A stretch of 42,928 nucleotides of DNA from JAGVWJ01 sp964588555 (GTDB taxonomy: Archaea; Micrarchaeota; Micrarchaeia; Anstonellales; Bilamarchaeaceae), in NCBI GenBank assembly GCA_964588555.1, contig CAZPPT010000011.1, positions 1-42,928 of the forward strand, given 5' to 3'. The first letter of the stretch is position 1. The number at the start of each line of letters is the position of its first letter. Shown piece after piece: positions 1 to 8,106 of the stretch. Both the position numbers and the translations under genes were made by a program. The notes beneath the pieces were generated by a model. The model saw only the letters and a program-made list of their open reading frames with translations. It made no database searches and was not told the DNA's origin.

Positions 1-11
1 GAATGGGGCAT

Positions 12-34
12 ACCCCGCCAGCTTGCTGCGGGGT
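12..34. repeat. GC-rich hairpin at the window edge
   Basis: ACCCCGC (12-18) and GCGGGGT (28-34) are perfect inverted arms, extended by AGC (20-22) and GCT (25-27) with one bulged C. GGGG at 5-8 could pair alternatively with CCCC at 13-16. It lies just beyond the stop codon of the broken GNAT gene. It resembles dispersed REP-like hairpins or a terminator, but only one copy is visible, so the class is inferred. Confidence 0.5.
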
Positions 35-42
35 CCCTTCGG

Positions 43-278
43 TCACATTGATTTACCTTCCACGAACATGGTGAAACATCTACCATAATTCGGATGTAAA
101 TCATTAAAATAGTGGTCTTTCCAATCGCTAAAAACTGTTCCTTGGTAGGTGGCGAATCGCCATACAATTCTCCATACCAAAAATAGCTGCCTTCTGAATC
201 AGTTGCCCATTTGTAGAACAGTTCTTTCTCCTTTGGTTTCATTGGTCGAAGAACTACTCGTTGTCCCTTGATTACCAT
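43..278 (-). pseudogene. Frameshifted, truncated GNAT-type N-acetyltransferase
   Basis: Reading from ATG at 278 gives an acetyltransferase-like N-terminus (MVIKGQRVVLRPMKPKEKE, then YKWATDSEGSYFWYGELYGD). At about 130-134, in a run of five T on the coding strand, the reading frame shifts. The other frame continues the same protein as DWKDHYFNDLHPNYGRCFTM and VEGKSM, then stops at 43-45. One extra T would restore Q-F-F-S-D-W-K, so this is either a real frameshift or a homopolymer sequencing error. Even when repaired the protein ends at about 78 residues, well short of a GNAT domain (about 150-180), and a GC-rich hairpin follows the stop. The start lies one base after the aldehyde dehydrogenase stop, so the two form an operon. 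The GNAT assignment rests on the overall look of the N-terminus. Confidence 0.55.
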
Positions 279-279
279 A

Positions 280-1647
280 TCAATTCACAATCACCGTCTT
301 TACATTGACGAATTCTTTCAAAGCAAGATGTGACAATTCTCTTCCAACTCCACTCTTTTTTATCCCCCCAAACGGTAAGCGGGGGTCGCTCTTGACCATA
401 GAATTGACCGAAACAAAACCTGCCTGTAACTCACGGGCAAATCGTTCGATCTTTTTTTCGTCATTTGTCCATACGCTTGCACCTAGCCCAAATTGAGTGC
501 TATTTGCGATATGGAGCGCCTCATCGTCACCACCTACCATAATAATGCTCGCAAGAGGGCCGAAGGTTTCTTCCTGCAATATTGCCTCATTCCCGAAACA
601 TTCAATAATCGTTGGCTCGAAAAATGCGCCGTTTCCCTTAATTCGTTTACCACCACTAAGTATTTTTGCGCCATCCTTTATCGCTTGATTTAGTTGTTTT
701 TCAAGTGCGTCTGCAAGATCGCTTCGTGCAAGCGGCCCAAGCGTTGTTTTTTCATCAAGCGGATCGCCAACGACGTGGGCGCGGGTTAATTCAATAAATT
801 TATTTTTAAACTCGCTTGCGATCGCCTTGTGGATAATAAACCGTTTAGCTGCAATACAGCTTTGCCCTGCGTTCTGGAACCGTGCCGTCACGGCAGTTTC
901 TGCCGCCTTCGATACGTCAGCACCTTCAAGTACGATGAATGGATCGCTTCCGCCAAGTTCCAAAACGACCTTTTTTATAGTTCGCCCGGCGTTTTCACCA
1001 ACGCGGGAGCCCGCTTCAACGCTTCCCGTAAGGGATACGGCATCGACAAGATCTTTATCAATAAGCGAGCTTGCAGTCTTGCCTTCAATTAACAAGGCTG
1101 AAAATACGCCGGCCGGTGCGCCTGCATCCAAAAACAATTGTTGCAACTCAAGTGCGCACTGCGGCACATTGCTCGCATGCTTAAGCAAACACACATTTCC
1201 TGCCGCAAGCGCGGGCACTGCAAAGCGAATCACCTGCCAAAATGGAAAATTCCATGGCATGATACCCAAAACAACTCCAAGGGGCTCAAATGAAATGTAG
1301 CTTTTCTTATTATCGGTCTCTATAAATTCAGGTTGTAAAAATTTTTCTGTATTTTCAGCATAATAGTCGCAGGCCCATGCGCACTTTTCGCTTTCAGCGA
1401 TTGCCTGCTTTATCGGCTTTCCCATTTCCTTAGATATAATTTCGCCGTATTTTCGTGCATGTGCGCGCAATAACTCGCCAACTTTTTTTATTATAACGAT
1501 TCGATCTCTGATCAGTTTATTTTTCCATACGTCAAATGCGCTCCGTGCGAGTTTTATTTTTTCTTCGACTTCTTTTTCGGAGTGCATCTTGTATTTTCCA
1601 AACTCGTCCCCCGTTGCAGGGTTGATTGAAATCATGTGGTCTGCCAT
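280..1647 (-). CDS. NAD(P)-dependent aldehyde dehydrogenase (succinate-semialdehyde type)
   Basis: Oxidises an aldehyde to its acid with NAD(P)+. The protein is 455 residues, normal for the ALDH superfamily. Visible motifs are MPWNFPFWQ with the oxyanion Asn133, LELGGSDPF with general base Glu230, and NAGQSCIAAKRF with nucleophile Cys264. The C-terminal PFGGIKKSGVGREL is also typical. The closest look is to succinate-semialdehyde or similar dehydrogenases, but the substrate cannot be fixed from sequence. ATG at 1647 is chosen because GGTGAT precedes it by four bases (1657-1652); an upstream in-frame GTG at 1656 lies inside that ribosome binding site. A TATA box (TTTATAAA) at 1682-1690 would give a leader of only about ten bases. 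Cytoplasmic. Confidence 0.93.
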   Translation of the reverse strand: MADHMISINPATGDEFGKYKMHSEKEVEEKIKLARSAFDVWKNKLIRDRIVIIKKVGELLRAHARKYGEIISKEMGKPIKQAIAESEKCAWACDYYAENTEKFLQPEFIETDNKKSYISFEPLGVVLGIMPWNFPFWQVIRFAVPALAAGNVCLLKHASNVPQCALELQQLFLDAGAPAGVFSALLIEGKTASSLIDKDLVDAVSLTGSVEAGSRVGENAGRTIKKVVLELGGSDPFIVLEGADVSKAAETAVTARFQNAGQSCIAAKRFIIHKAIASEFKNKFIELTRAHVVGDPLDEKTTLGPLARSDLADALEKQLNQAIKDGAKILSGGKRIKGNGAFFEPTIIECFGNEAILQEETFGPLASIIMVGGDDEALHIANSTQFGLGASVWTNDEKKIERFARELQAGFVSVNSMVKSDPRLPFGGIKKSGVGRELSHLALKEFVNVKTVIVN

Positions 1648-1706
1648 TAAAATCACCGATGTTAAGAAAACGAATCGGATGTTTATAAAGGTTTAGAAAA
1701 AGAAAG

Positions 1707-2513
1707 TCATTGCCCGGTTTGGACAAACCTGATCGCATCAAGAAACACTTGGAATAGGTGGGCGCCAGTAACTACCTGACATCTCCCGCTTGCATGATCA
1801 TATAGGACAAATGTTGGCACGCCAGCAACACCTGCTTCTACCCCTCTATCAAAATCACGCCTGATGTGCGTAGTAATTCCCTGACTCTCAAAACAAAGGT
1901 CAAACTGCGTAACATCTAAGCCTAACGTGCTGGCAAAATTAGACAATGTTTGGCGGGAAATTGTTGAGTCGTCTTGTGACATTATCTGATCAAGCATTTC
2001 CGGACCACTGCCTTGTCTGTTGGCACATACAATGGCACGTGCAAAGCTTTCGGCCATGGAGTGTATAGTTGAAAGTGGGAAATGCTGGAGTAAGACGCGT
2101 ATTTGTCCCGTTTTGACATAGAGATCGTTTAGGTGTGGAAAAACCGAGTCTGCGGCGGAGTTTGCACCGTAAAATCTCCTATCAAACGGCCCTTGTGAAT
2201 CAATAAACCACGTCATGGTAATGGGGGCAGCAGCATCGCCAATTAACACAATATCCGGCCCCGGGTTAAGGTTAACGAACTGAAGTTTTGAACAGATATA
2301 ATGTGAATTTGGTCCAACACCTGTATCTGGCTTAAACCCCGCATCTTCCTTATGGCCTGCGTCATGCATTCCTGCATCAACTCGAATCGTAGCTGCGTCG
2401 GGCTTTTGCGACACATGGGAAAGATCAATCGTAGGCGACGAGCATGCAAAGGCTAGGGGCAGGGTAATTGCGGCAACTAAGGCGCGACTTGTCGGTTTTC
2501 GAACAAATTTCAT
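1707..2513 (-). CDS. Secreted DsbA-like thioredoxin-fold lipoprotein lacking the CXXC
   Basis: 268 residues. The N-terminus has a basic start, a hydrophobic stretch and a lipobox-like LAFAC, then a low-complexity linker rich in D, A and G up to about residue 70, so it is probably exported and anchored. The rest resembles the DsbA/Fe-S thioredoxin family: ITMTWFIDSQGPFDRRFYG aligns with the usual FxDxxCPxCxxF active site, and GVAGVPTFVL carries the cis-Pro loop. Both active-site cysteines are absent (QGPFD where QCPFC is expected), so classical thiol oxidase or reductase activity is unlikely. ATG 2513 is chosen because GTGAT lies just upstream; a TTTTTAAAAG box sits at about 2542-2551. A substrate-binding or chaperone role is only a guess. 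Confidence 0.75.
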   Translation of the reverse strand: MKFVRKPTSRALVAAITLPLAFACSSPTIDLSHVSQKPDAATIRVDAGMHDAGHKEDAGFKPDTGVGPNSHYICSKLQFVNLNPGPDIVLIGDAAAPITMTWFIDSQGPFDRRFYGANSAADSVFPHLNDLYVKTGQIRVLLQHFPLSTIHSMAESFARAIVCANRQGSGPEMLDQIMSQDDSTISRQTLSNFASTLGLDVTQFDLCFESQGITTHIRRDFDRGVEAGVAGVPTFVLYDHASGRCQVVTGAHLFQVFLDAIRFVQTGQ

Positions 2514-2621
2514 TTTATCACGCAATATACCATATTAAAAAACTTTTAAAAATCAATTGGAATGATTAGGCGCATACAAAAAGATAAATAGTTAATGCAC
2601 AAAAGAACTACGGGTGATTAA

Positions 2622-2903
2622 ATGGAAGAACAAAAAAGCTTGGCGGATGCATATTTTGGATTTCATCGCGCGGCGTATGAGCCAAAACTTCTTGACAAAA
2701 AGACAAAGGAATTGATTGCGCTTGCTGTGGGAAGCGCGCTTCATTGCACTTATTGTATTGATTCACACACGCTTAAGGCAAAGAATGCCGGAGCAACGCC
2801 TGACGAAATGAAAGAAGCGATTTATGTTGCAGCTGCAGTATGTGCGGGTGCTACACTCTCCTACGGTAAAAAGGCATGGGAAGAGAAGAAGGCTGAAGGG
2901 TAG
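2622..2903 (+). CDS. AhpD/carboxymuconolactone decarboxylase-like protein
   Basis: 93 residues covering one CMD domain of the alkylhydroperoxidase D family. The key motif is HCTYCIDSHTLKAKNAGAT: CxxC followed by His, as in AhpD, where the cysteines reduce peroxides or relay disulfides and the His assists. Proteins of this length usually act as homo-oligomers. GGGTGAT at 2612-2618 is a strong ribosome binding site for ATG 2622. The gene opens a short forward cluster with a small zinc ribbon and a lipoprotein. A redox role is likely; the physiological substrate is unknown. Confidence 0.88.
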   Translation: MEEQKSLADAYFGFHRAAYEPKLLDKKTKELIALAVGSALHCTYCIDSHTLKAKNAGATPDEMKEAIYVAAAVCAGATLSYGKKAWEEKKAEG

Positions 2904-2907
2904 AAAT

Positions 2908-3084
2908 GTGAAAACAATCACGCTATGCCCAAAATGCAGAAAGCCGGTTGAGGCAAAAGATTACCTTAATGCCGGCTTTGTAGGGATGCTTGAATCCGTG
3001 CTTCCACGCATCGAACATGCATGCGGTTATCGCGGCCTGCCAATCACGATTTCAGAGGAAAAAATCGGCCCGGGCAAGGATTAA
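2908..3084 (+). CDS. Small zinc-ribbon protein
   Basis: 58 residues beginning at GTG 2908, five bases after the preceding stop. The longer open frame upstream overlaps the AhpD-like gene and is discarded. The sequence starts with TLCPKCRKPVEAKDY and later has RIEHACGYRGLP. CPKC plus the HxC pair in EHACGY suggests a single zinc-binding knuckle. No enzyme signature is present. Its placement suggests co-transcription with the AhpD-like gene. Function unknown; such small ribbons often bind RNA or partner proteins. Confidence 0.6.
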   Translation: MKTITLCPKCRKPVEAKDYLNAGFVGMLESVLPRIEHACGYRGLPITISEEKIGPGKD

Positions 3085-3093
3085 AAACAACAA

Positions 3094-3561
3094 ATGAGTA
3101 ATTATGGCATGGAATATTCCCACGTACTTATCATAGGAATGATACTGGCCCCTCTCTTCTCGTGCCCATTTACTGAAAATCCCGAGACTAACGTAGATAT
3201 CCCGGATCCGATAACGACGCCTGGCGGACCATTAAACAGAACGCCTTCTGATGGCAAAAATGACGCGCGTACTGAGCAGCTTTGGGCGCAGATTACCAGA
3301 CAAAACGCCGAAACTGCGTGTATGCAGGAAGCACGCGGATTTGCAGTTGAGAGCGGCTATCCTGAGTCAGTCATATTTAGCTGTGCATGCAAGGCAGAGG
3401 AAACAAAAGCAGTAAAGCAGTACGCCTGCACGATCCAAGCACTTGACGGTGGCCATGAGGCATCAATCCGATGCATAAAGGAAGAGAAAACGTGCCACAT
3501 TACCTCTGAGCAGGGATCAGTAAGCTATACCTTTGAGCAATTGGAGGCGTTAGCCAGATAA
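3094..3561 (+). CDS. Hypothetical secreted cysteine-containing protein
   Basis: 155 residues. Residues about 8-24 form a hydrophobic segment (VLIIGMILAPLFSCPF) resembling a signal peptide with a possible lipobox cysteine. A proline-, threonine- and asparagine-rich linker follows. The remainder carries six cysteines (in ACMQ, FSCACK, YACT, RCIK, KTCH) that could form disulfides outside the cell. I recognise no family. It starts nine bases after the zinc-ribbon stop and may be the last gene of that unit. It converges on the alkyltransferase gene. Confidence 0.65.
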   Translation: MSNYGMEYSHVLIIGMILAPLFSCPFTENPETNVDIPDPITTPGGPLNRTPSDGKNDARTEQLWAQITRQNAETACMQEARGFAVESGYPESVIFSCACKAEETKAVKQYACTIQALDGGHEASIRCIKEEKTCHITSEQGSVSYTFEQLEALAR

Positions 3562-3564
3562 TGG

Positions 3565-3870
3565 TTAGGCCCTAAATAAAATGCGCGCAAAATCAACGAC
3601 TTTTCCGTCTCGGACTGCAACGCGCTCGCTTCTTAATAATCTAATTTTATTTTTTATCCCATACGCATACCCGCCGATAGACCCGTCGCTTTTAACGACC
3701 CGGTGGCATGGTACAGCGGGTGCATTGGGGTTTTTATTAAGCGCATTGCCGACTGCTCTTGAAGCGCGGTTGTTTCCGATCCGCCTGGCAATTTCCGCGT
3801 AGGTAGTAACATTTCCTTTTGGAACAAGGGCGCAGAAACGCCACACCCGTTTTTCAAACCGTGTTGCCAT
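3565..3870 (-). CDS. ogt: O6-alkylguanine-DNA alkyltransferase, catalytic domain only
   Basis: 101 residues matching the C-terminal DNA-binding and methyl-acceptor domain of MGMT/Ogt proteins. PAVPCHRVVKSDGSIGGYAYG contains acceptor Cys55 in the PCHRV motif. VTTYAEIARRIGN and RAVGNALNKNP are the helix-turn-helix and Arg/Asn-finger regions. The N-terminal domain of full-length Ogt is missing, as in some archaeal and ATL-like proteins, but the Cys is present, so repair activity is plausible. The start at 3870 is chosen because the domain begins there and a TTTTAAA box lies about 25 bases upstream (3893-3899), implying a leaderless message. Upstream codons of the longer open frame show no coding character. 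Confidence 0.88.
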   Translation of the reverse strand: MATRFEKRVWRFCALVPKGNVTTYAEIARRIGNNRASRAVGNALNKNPNAPAVPCHRVVKSDGSIGGYAYGIKNKIRLLRSERVAVRDGKVVDFARILFRA

Positions 3871-3921
3871 AACAATACATGGAACGCAAGGGTTTAAAAG
3901 ATACAGAATAACAGTTAAGGC

Positions 3922-4551
3922 ATGGTAGAACCATTTATAATAGAGCAAGTAAGCGGGATTCCCGACGCCGGGCCAAGACGGGTAAAGGCAGACATGATCA
4001 TACTCCACCATACGGGCATACCTGCGGATGAAGCGATAAAATTATTTAAAAAGTCAAGGGGACGGAACAGCTCGCATTACCTCGTTACAAAGGAGGGGAA
4101 AATTTACCAACTTATAGCAGATGACCGGCTTGCAAACCATTTGTCATCCAAGCAGCAAGAAAAATGGCGCTCAATTGGGATCGAAATGGAAAACAGCGGG
4201 CGGGTTGATGACCCATATACGCCCATACAATACAGGGCAATTGAATGGTTAAAAAACCGCCTTCAAAAAAAGCATGGGATACCCAATGACCACGCCCATA
4301 ACAAAGGGCACTATGAAGTAGATTACAAAAGGCAAAAAAATAGAAAATGGGATCCCTCCCCCAATTTTGATTGGGCACAAATTGGATTGGCAGGACATCC
4401 AACACTAAAAACAATAATGAAAACCGAGGCAGATTGCAGGAAATTCTATGATTTATGGGAAAGGGGTTGTCAGAACAATTGTGCAAAATACAACATGAAG
4501 GTCGGGGATTATGCGACAGGGCAAAGCTGCAAAATAATATTTGCAAAGTAA
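3922..4551 (+). CDS. N-acetylmuramoyl-L-alanine amidase-like protein (amidase_2/PGRP fold)
   Basis: 209 residues. Residues 24-151 match the zinc amidase fold: MIILHHTGI (ligand His29 or His30), SSHYLVTKEGKIYQLI (the conserved SSHY strand), an IGIEMEN strand, HAHNKGHYE (His124-His130) and KWDPSPNFDW with Lys142 and Asp144 in the family KxDPGxxF position. In bacteria and phages these enzymes cut the amide between MurNAc and L-Ala. No signal peptide is visible, and four cysteines lie in the C-terminal tail. Archaea lack murein, so the target is unclear: bacterial neighbours, a related surface polymer, or acquired and repurposed. Horizontal acquisition is an inference. Confidence 0.8.
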   Translation: MVEPFIIEQVSGIPDAGPRRVKADMIILHHTGIPADEAIKLFKKSRGRNSSHYLVTKEGKIYQLIADDRLANHLSSKQQEKWRSIGIEMENSGRVDDPYTPIQYRAIEWLKNRLQKKHGIPNDHAHNKGHYEVDYKRQKNRKWDPSPNFDWAQIGLAGHPTLKTIMKTEADCRKFYDLWERGCQNNCAKYNMKVGDYATGQSCKIIFAK

Positions 4552-4568
4552 ATGAGTTTTAGATTGCA

Positions 4569-4943
4569 ATGGGAAAAGAGACGTATTTCTGGATATTTTC
4601 CGCAGCAGTAGTAGCTGCATCCTTATTTATTCCTGAAATAGACCTGCTTGTAAACCAATTCTTTGGCGGGTACCACGGGTTCATCAATACCTCGCTTGTA
4701 TTTGGTAACCCGCTTTTTGTCATTGCAAGCATATATATCATCTACAAGATTTTTGGCAAAAAACACATACAGTTGTATATAGAAGGGCTTGTGAATGCAA
4801 ACCTGTTATGGATCGAAATAGTTCCTGCATTATATATAAACAGGTTCCTTGATATAAAACTAGTCATCATCGGGTTTTGTATTGCAAACGTATTCATTTC
4901 GATGGAACTGGTAAAATATTTAAGGAGAAAATGGGTAAAATAG
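4569..4943 (+). CDS. Hypothetical membrane protein, possible truncated PAP2-like
   Basis: 124 residues with about four hydrophobic segments (8-25, 42-62, 75-92, 95-112). The opening (hydrophobic helix, FIPEIDLLVNQFF, then FINTSLVFGNPLFVI) loosely resembles the start of PAP2-type lipid phosphatases, but the catalytic PSGH and SRxxxxxHxxxD motifs are absent. It is either a shortened relative or unrelated. It starts 17 bases after the amidase stop and ends nine bases before the P-type ATPase start, so the three may be co-transcribed. Confidence that it is coding is fair; confidence in the family is low. Confidence 0.5.
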   Translation: MGKETYFWIFSAAVVAASLFIPEIDLLVNQFFGGYHGFINTSLVFGNPLFVIASIYIIYKIFGKKHIQLYIEGLVNANLLWIEIVPALYINRFLDIKLVIIGFCIANVFISMELVKYLRRKWVK

Positions 4944-4951
4944 GTGTTTGC

Positions 4952-7630
4952 ATGGAATTTCATTCACAAAGCGTAGAAGACGCGTATGCAGAACTTAAGT
5001 CTGGAAGAAACGGCCTTACGTCACAGGAGGCACAAATGCGCCTTGCCACCTATGGAAAAAACATAATACAGCTTGAAAAAAAGATTTCCCCATTTAAGAT
5101 ATTTATCAATCAGTTCAAAAATCTCCCAGTCATTCTTCTTATTATTGCCGCCATCATATCGGCAGTGCTTGGCATCCTTAGTACTGACCACGAGGCAAAG
5201 GAAGAGGCATTTATTGACTCGTTCCTCATATTCACCATCCTTATTGCAAATGCTCTGTTTGGTTTTGCGCAAGAGTATAAGGCAGAAAAAAGTATTGAGG
5301 CGCTCAAAAAACTCTCTGCACCAAAGGCAACCGTGCTTCGCGATGGCGAGGAAGTGGACATACCCGCAACTGACGTCGTGCCGGGAGACGTGCTTGTGCT
5401 CCAGGAAGGCGACCGCATAGCCGCAGATGCACGGGTTATCGAATCGATTTCGCTGTATGCCGATGAATCGATCCTTACTGGTGAGAGCGCCCCGGTTTCG
5501 AAGGAAGCAGGCGCCATGGCACCGACGGCCGCGCTTGCAGAACGAAAGAACATGATTTACATGAGCACAAGCGTAACCCGCGGAAAGGGGCTTGCACTTG
5601 TCGTACATACCGGCCTGAAGACTGAAGTCGGGAATATAGCGGACGAGATTGCAAACGCCGAGGAAAAGACGACGCCGTTTCAGGAAGAAACTGAGGAACT
5701 GGGGAAAAAAATTGCATATGCGGTATTTGGCATAATCGTACTTGTGGCTGCAACGGAATTCATACTCCGGGGGGCCGACATATTCCTCGTATTTATTATT
5801 GCAATAAGCCTTGCGGTTGCCGCAATACCTGAAGGGCTTCCGGCAGTCGTCACCCTTGCACTTGCAATAGGGACAAACAAGATGCTTAAACAAAACGCGC
5901 TTATGAGAAAGCTTGCAACGGTGCAGAACCTTGGCTCCCTCGATGTCATATGTACGGATAAGACCGGCACTCTGACCGAAAACACGATGACCGTAACAAG
6001 GATATACCATGGCAAGATGCAAATGCAGGTTGGTGGAAAGGGACGCGAGCTTGTGGGAGCGGTAGAGTGCGGCGGAAAAACATGCAACATGGGGGATATC
6101 GACCTCCTTCTTCGCTGTGCAGTGCTTTGCAACGATGCACGTATAACCCTATCCGGGCACGAAATGCATTTCAGGGGCGACCCGACTGAGATGGCGGTGC
6201 TTATCCCCGCATATAAAATGCATTACGATGTCGATGCAGTCCGCACCAAATATAAGCGGGTTGGGGAAATCCCATTTTCTTCTGACCGCAAAATGATGAC
6301 AACAATCAATGAACTGCACGGCGTAAGGCATGCGTACGTGAAGGGCGCGGTTGAGATAGTGCTTGGAAAATGCACTCGGATTGAGGAAAATGGAAAAATA
6401 AGAAAGATTACTGATGCGGATCGTACGCGGATCATGGATGAAAATGATTCCATGGCATCAGGGGCCCTACGGGTGCTTGCGTTTGCATACAAGGAAGAAG
6501 TCGAGGCCATAAGTGAAAAAGATGTCGAAAAAGACCTCGTGTTTGTCGGGCTTATGGGCATGATCGACCCGCCACGGGAGGGGGTACGGGAAGCGATTAA
6601 CGATTGCCGAAGTGCGGGGATCCGCGTCGTGATGATAACTGGGGACAACAAGCTTACTGCGCAGGCAATCGGAAGCGAGCTTGGCTTTGCAGGGCCTGCG
6701 CTTACGGGTTCCGAACTAGATGCCTTAACTGACGAACAAATCAAACAAACAGTCGAAAAAACAGACATCTACGCACGGACAAGCCCAAAGCACAAGGTAT
6801 TGATTCTCAATACGCTTAAGGCAAATGGCCACACGGTCGCAATGACCGGTGATGGCGTAAACGACGCACCTGCACTTGTGCGGAGCGATGTCGGCATTGC
6901 AATGGGGATACGGGGAACAGAGGTGGCAAAACAGGCTAGTGACATGGTGCTTCTTGATGACAATTTTATAAGCATACGAAACTCAATAGAGCTTGGGAGG
7001 GGCATATTTGACAACATACGGAAATTCGTAGCATACCTGCTTGGCGCGAATTTCGCGGAGGTGCTCGTCGTATTTCTTGCGGCGATGCTTGGCCTTGGCC
7101 TACCGCTTCTTGCGGCGCATTTGTTATGGATCAACCTCCTTACTGATGGGTTGCCTGCACTTGCACTTGGCGTCGACCCCCCTGCAAAGAACATTATGCG
7201 CCGAAAACCAAGAAAAAAGGCGGATGGGATCATAAACCGGGACACGATTTACCTGATAATTACCATGGGAACTGTCGCAGCGCTTATCATACTTGCCATT
7301 TTTGCATATTATGAGCCGGACCTTCACCTTGAGCGGGCGCAGACAATGGTGTTTACCTCATTTGTTATGTTTGAGATGGTCAAGGTATACCTCGTGCGGC
7401 AGAGGTATCATACATCTGAACTTTCAAACAAATGGCTCCATATAGCAGTGATTTCTTCGATACTCCTTCAGGTCCTGGTGATATATTCACCGCTTAATGC
7501 CTTTTTCAAGATAGTCCCGCTTGGAACAAACGACTGGTTTATTATCGGGATCGGGATGGCAGTGTTTACGGTTGCAGTAATGATACTCCAAAAGCTTGAG
7601 CGGTTCATCATAAAAGATGCCGAGCCCTAG
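4952..7630 (+). CDS. P-type Ca2+-transporting ATPase (P2A, SERCA/PMR1-like)
   Basis: 892 residues with the full P-type layout. The actuator contains ILTGESAPVSK (TGES). The phosphorylation motif CTDKTGTLTENT has Asp336. N-domain and hinge follow with MITGDNKLTAQAIG and MTGDGVNDAPALVRSDVGIAMG. Ion-site residues match SERCA: PEGLPAVVTLALAIG in M4, ANFAEV in M5 (SERCA SNVGEV) and NLLTDGLPALALG in M6 (SERCA NLVTDG). These support Ca2+ export rather than Na+/K+ or H+ transport. ATG 4952 follows GGTGTTTGC; earlier in-frame starts overlap the previous gene. Its stop overlaps the end of the convergent membrane gene. Located in the cytoplasmic membrane. Confidence 0.92.
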   Translation: MEFHSQSVEDAYAELKSGRNGLTSQEAQMRLATYGKNIIQLEKKISPFKIFINQFKNLPVILLIIAAIISAVLGILSTDHEAKEEAFIDSFLIFTILIANALFGFAQEYKAEKSIEALKKLSAPKATVLRDGEEVDIPATDVVPGDVLVLQEGDRIAADARVIESISLYADESILTGESAPVSKEAGAMAPTAALAERKNMIYMSTSVTRGKGLALVVHTGLKTEVGNIADEIANAEEKTTPFQEETEELGKKIAYAVFGIIVLVAATEFILRGADIFLVFIIAISLAVAAIPEGLPAVVTLALAIGTNKMLKQNALMRKLATVQNLGSLDVICTDKTGTLTENTMTVTRIYHGKMQMQVGGKGRELVGAVECGGKTCNMGDIDLLLRCAVLCNDARITLSGHEMHFRGDPTEMAVLIPAYKMHYDVDAVRTKYKRVGEIPFSSDRKMMTTINELHGVRHAYVKGAVEIVLGKCTRIEENGKIRKITDADRTRIMDENDSMASGALRVLAFAYKEEVEAISEKDVEKDLVFVGLMGMIDPPREGVREAINDCRSAGIRVVMITGDNKLTAQAIGSELGFAGPALTGSELDALTDEQIKQTVEKTDIYARTSPKHKVLILNTLKANGHTVAMTGDGVNDAPALVRSDVGIAMGIRGTEVAKQASDMVLLDDNFISIRNSIELGRGIFDNIRKFVAYLLGANFAEVLVVFLAAMLGLGLPLLAAHLLWINLLTDGLPALALGVDPPAKNIMRRKPRKKADGIINRDTIYLIITMGTVAALIILAIFAYYEPDLHLERAQTMVFTSFVMFEMVKVYLVRQRYHTSELSNKWLHIAVISSILLQVLVIYSPLNAFFKIVPLGTNDWFIIGIGMAVFTVAVMILQKLERFIIKDAEP

Positions 7631-8106
7631 CCGCTAAGAAAAGATGCCCCCATAAAAAAAATAAACGGGATCATGATTGCGACAAAACTCGCGTAAAAAA
7701 TAAGAAGCGAAAACTCGATCATGCTTTTGTAGAATATGCGACGGAGCGACCGTTCCTGTTCAAAGAAACGGACAAGGCGTTTTATAAAAACAGTAAAAAG
7801 CATGAGGGGGACACTTAGTGCAATAAGGCCGACGAGTATTATGTTAGAAGATTGCAAAAACAAAATAAGGTCATCGACCTGCGACGTAATGGTGAGGTAG
7901 GTACCGATTACAAGGCCGACCACCAAAAAGAGCTTGTCAATAACATGAAAATTATCTCGATCCTCTATTTCAATCCATTCCTGACGGATGCGACGTTTCA
8001 CATATTCATATTTTGCAAGAAAAAACGAGATACAAAAGACAAATAAGAGTGAAAGAAATGAAAAAAAGGTAAGTGAATTAAGGCCGTCGGTAAACCACGA
8101 TATCAT
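7627..8106 (-). CDS. Hypothetical four-helix membrane protein
   Basis: 159 residues with four predicted membrane spans (about 13-31, 58-75, 85-107, 130-155) and a charged cytoplasmic loop around 33-52 (KYEYVKRRIRQEWIEIEDRD). I do not recognise a family. The ATG overlaps the stop of the dUTPase-like gene in an ATGA junction (8103-8106), so the two are translated together; the stop overlaps the ATPase gene tail to tail. The coupling offers no clear functional link. Confidence 0.7.
   Translation of the reverse strand: MISWFTDGLNSLTFFSFLSLLFVFCISFFLAKYEYVKRRIRQEWIEIEDRDNFHVIDKLFLVVGLVIGTYLTITSQVDDLILFLQSSNIILVGLIALSVPLMLFTVFIKRLVRFFEQERSLRRIFYKSMIEFSLLIFYASFVAIMIPFIFFMGASFLSG

Noticed and set aside
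5021..6022. 333-codon frame opposite the P-type ATPase
   Set aside because: It is antisense to conserved motifs of the ATPase, is cysteine-rich and low in normal protein composition. A shadow frame.
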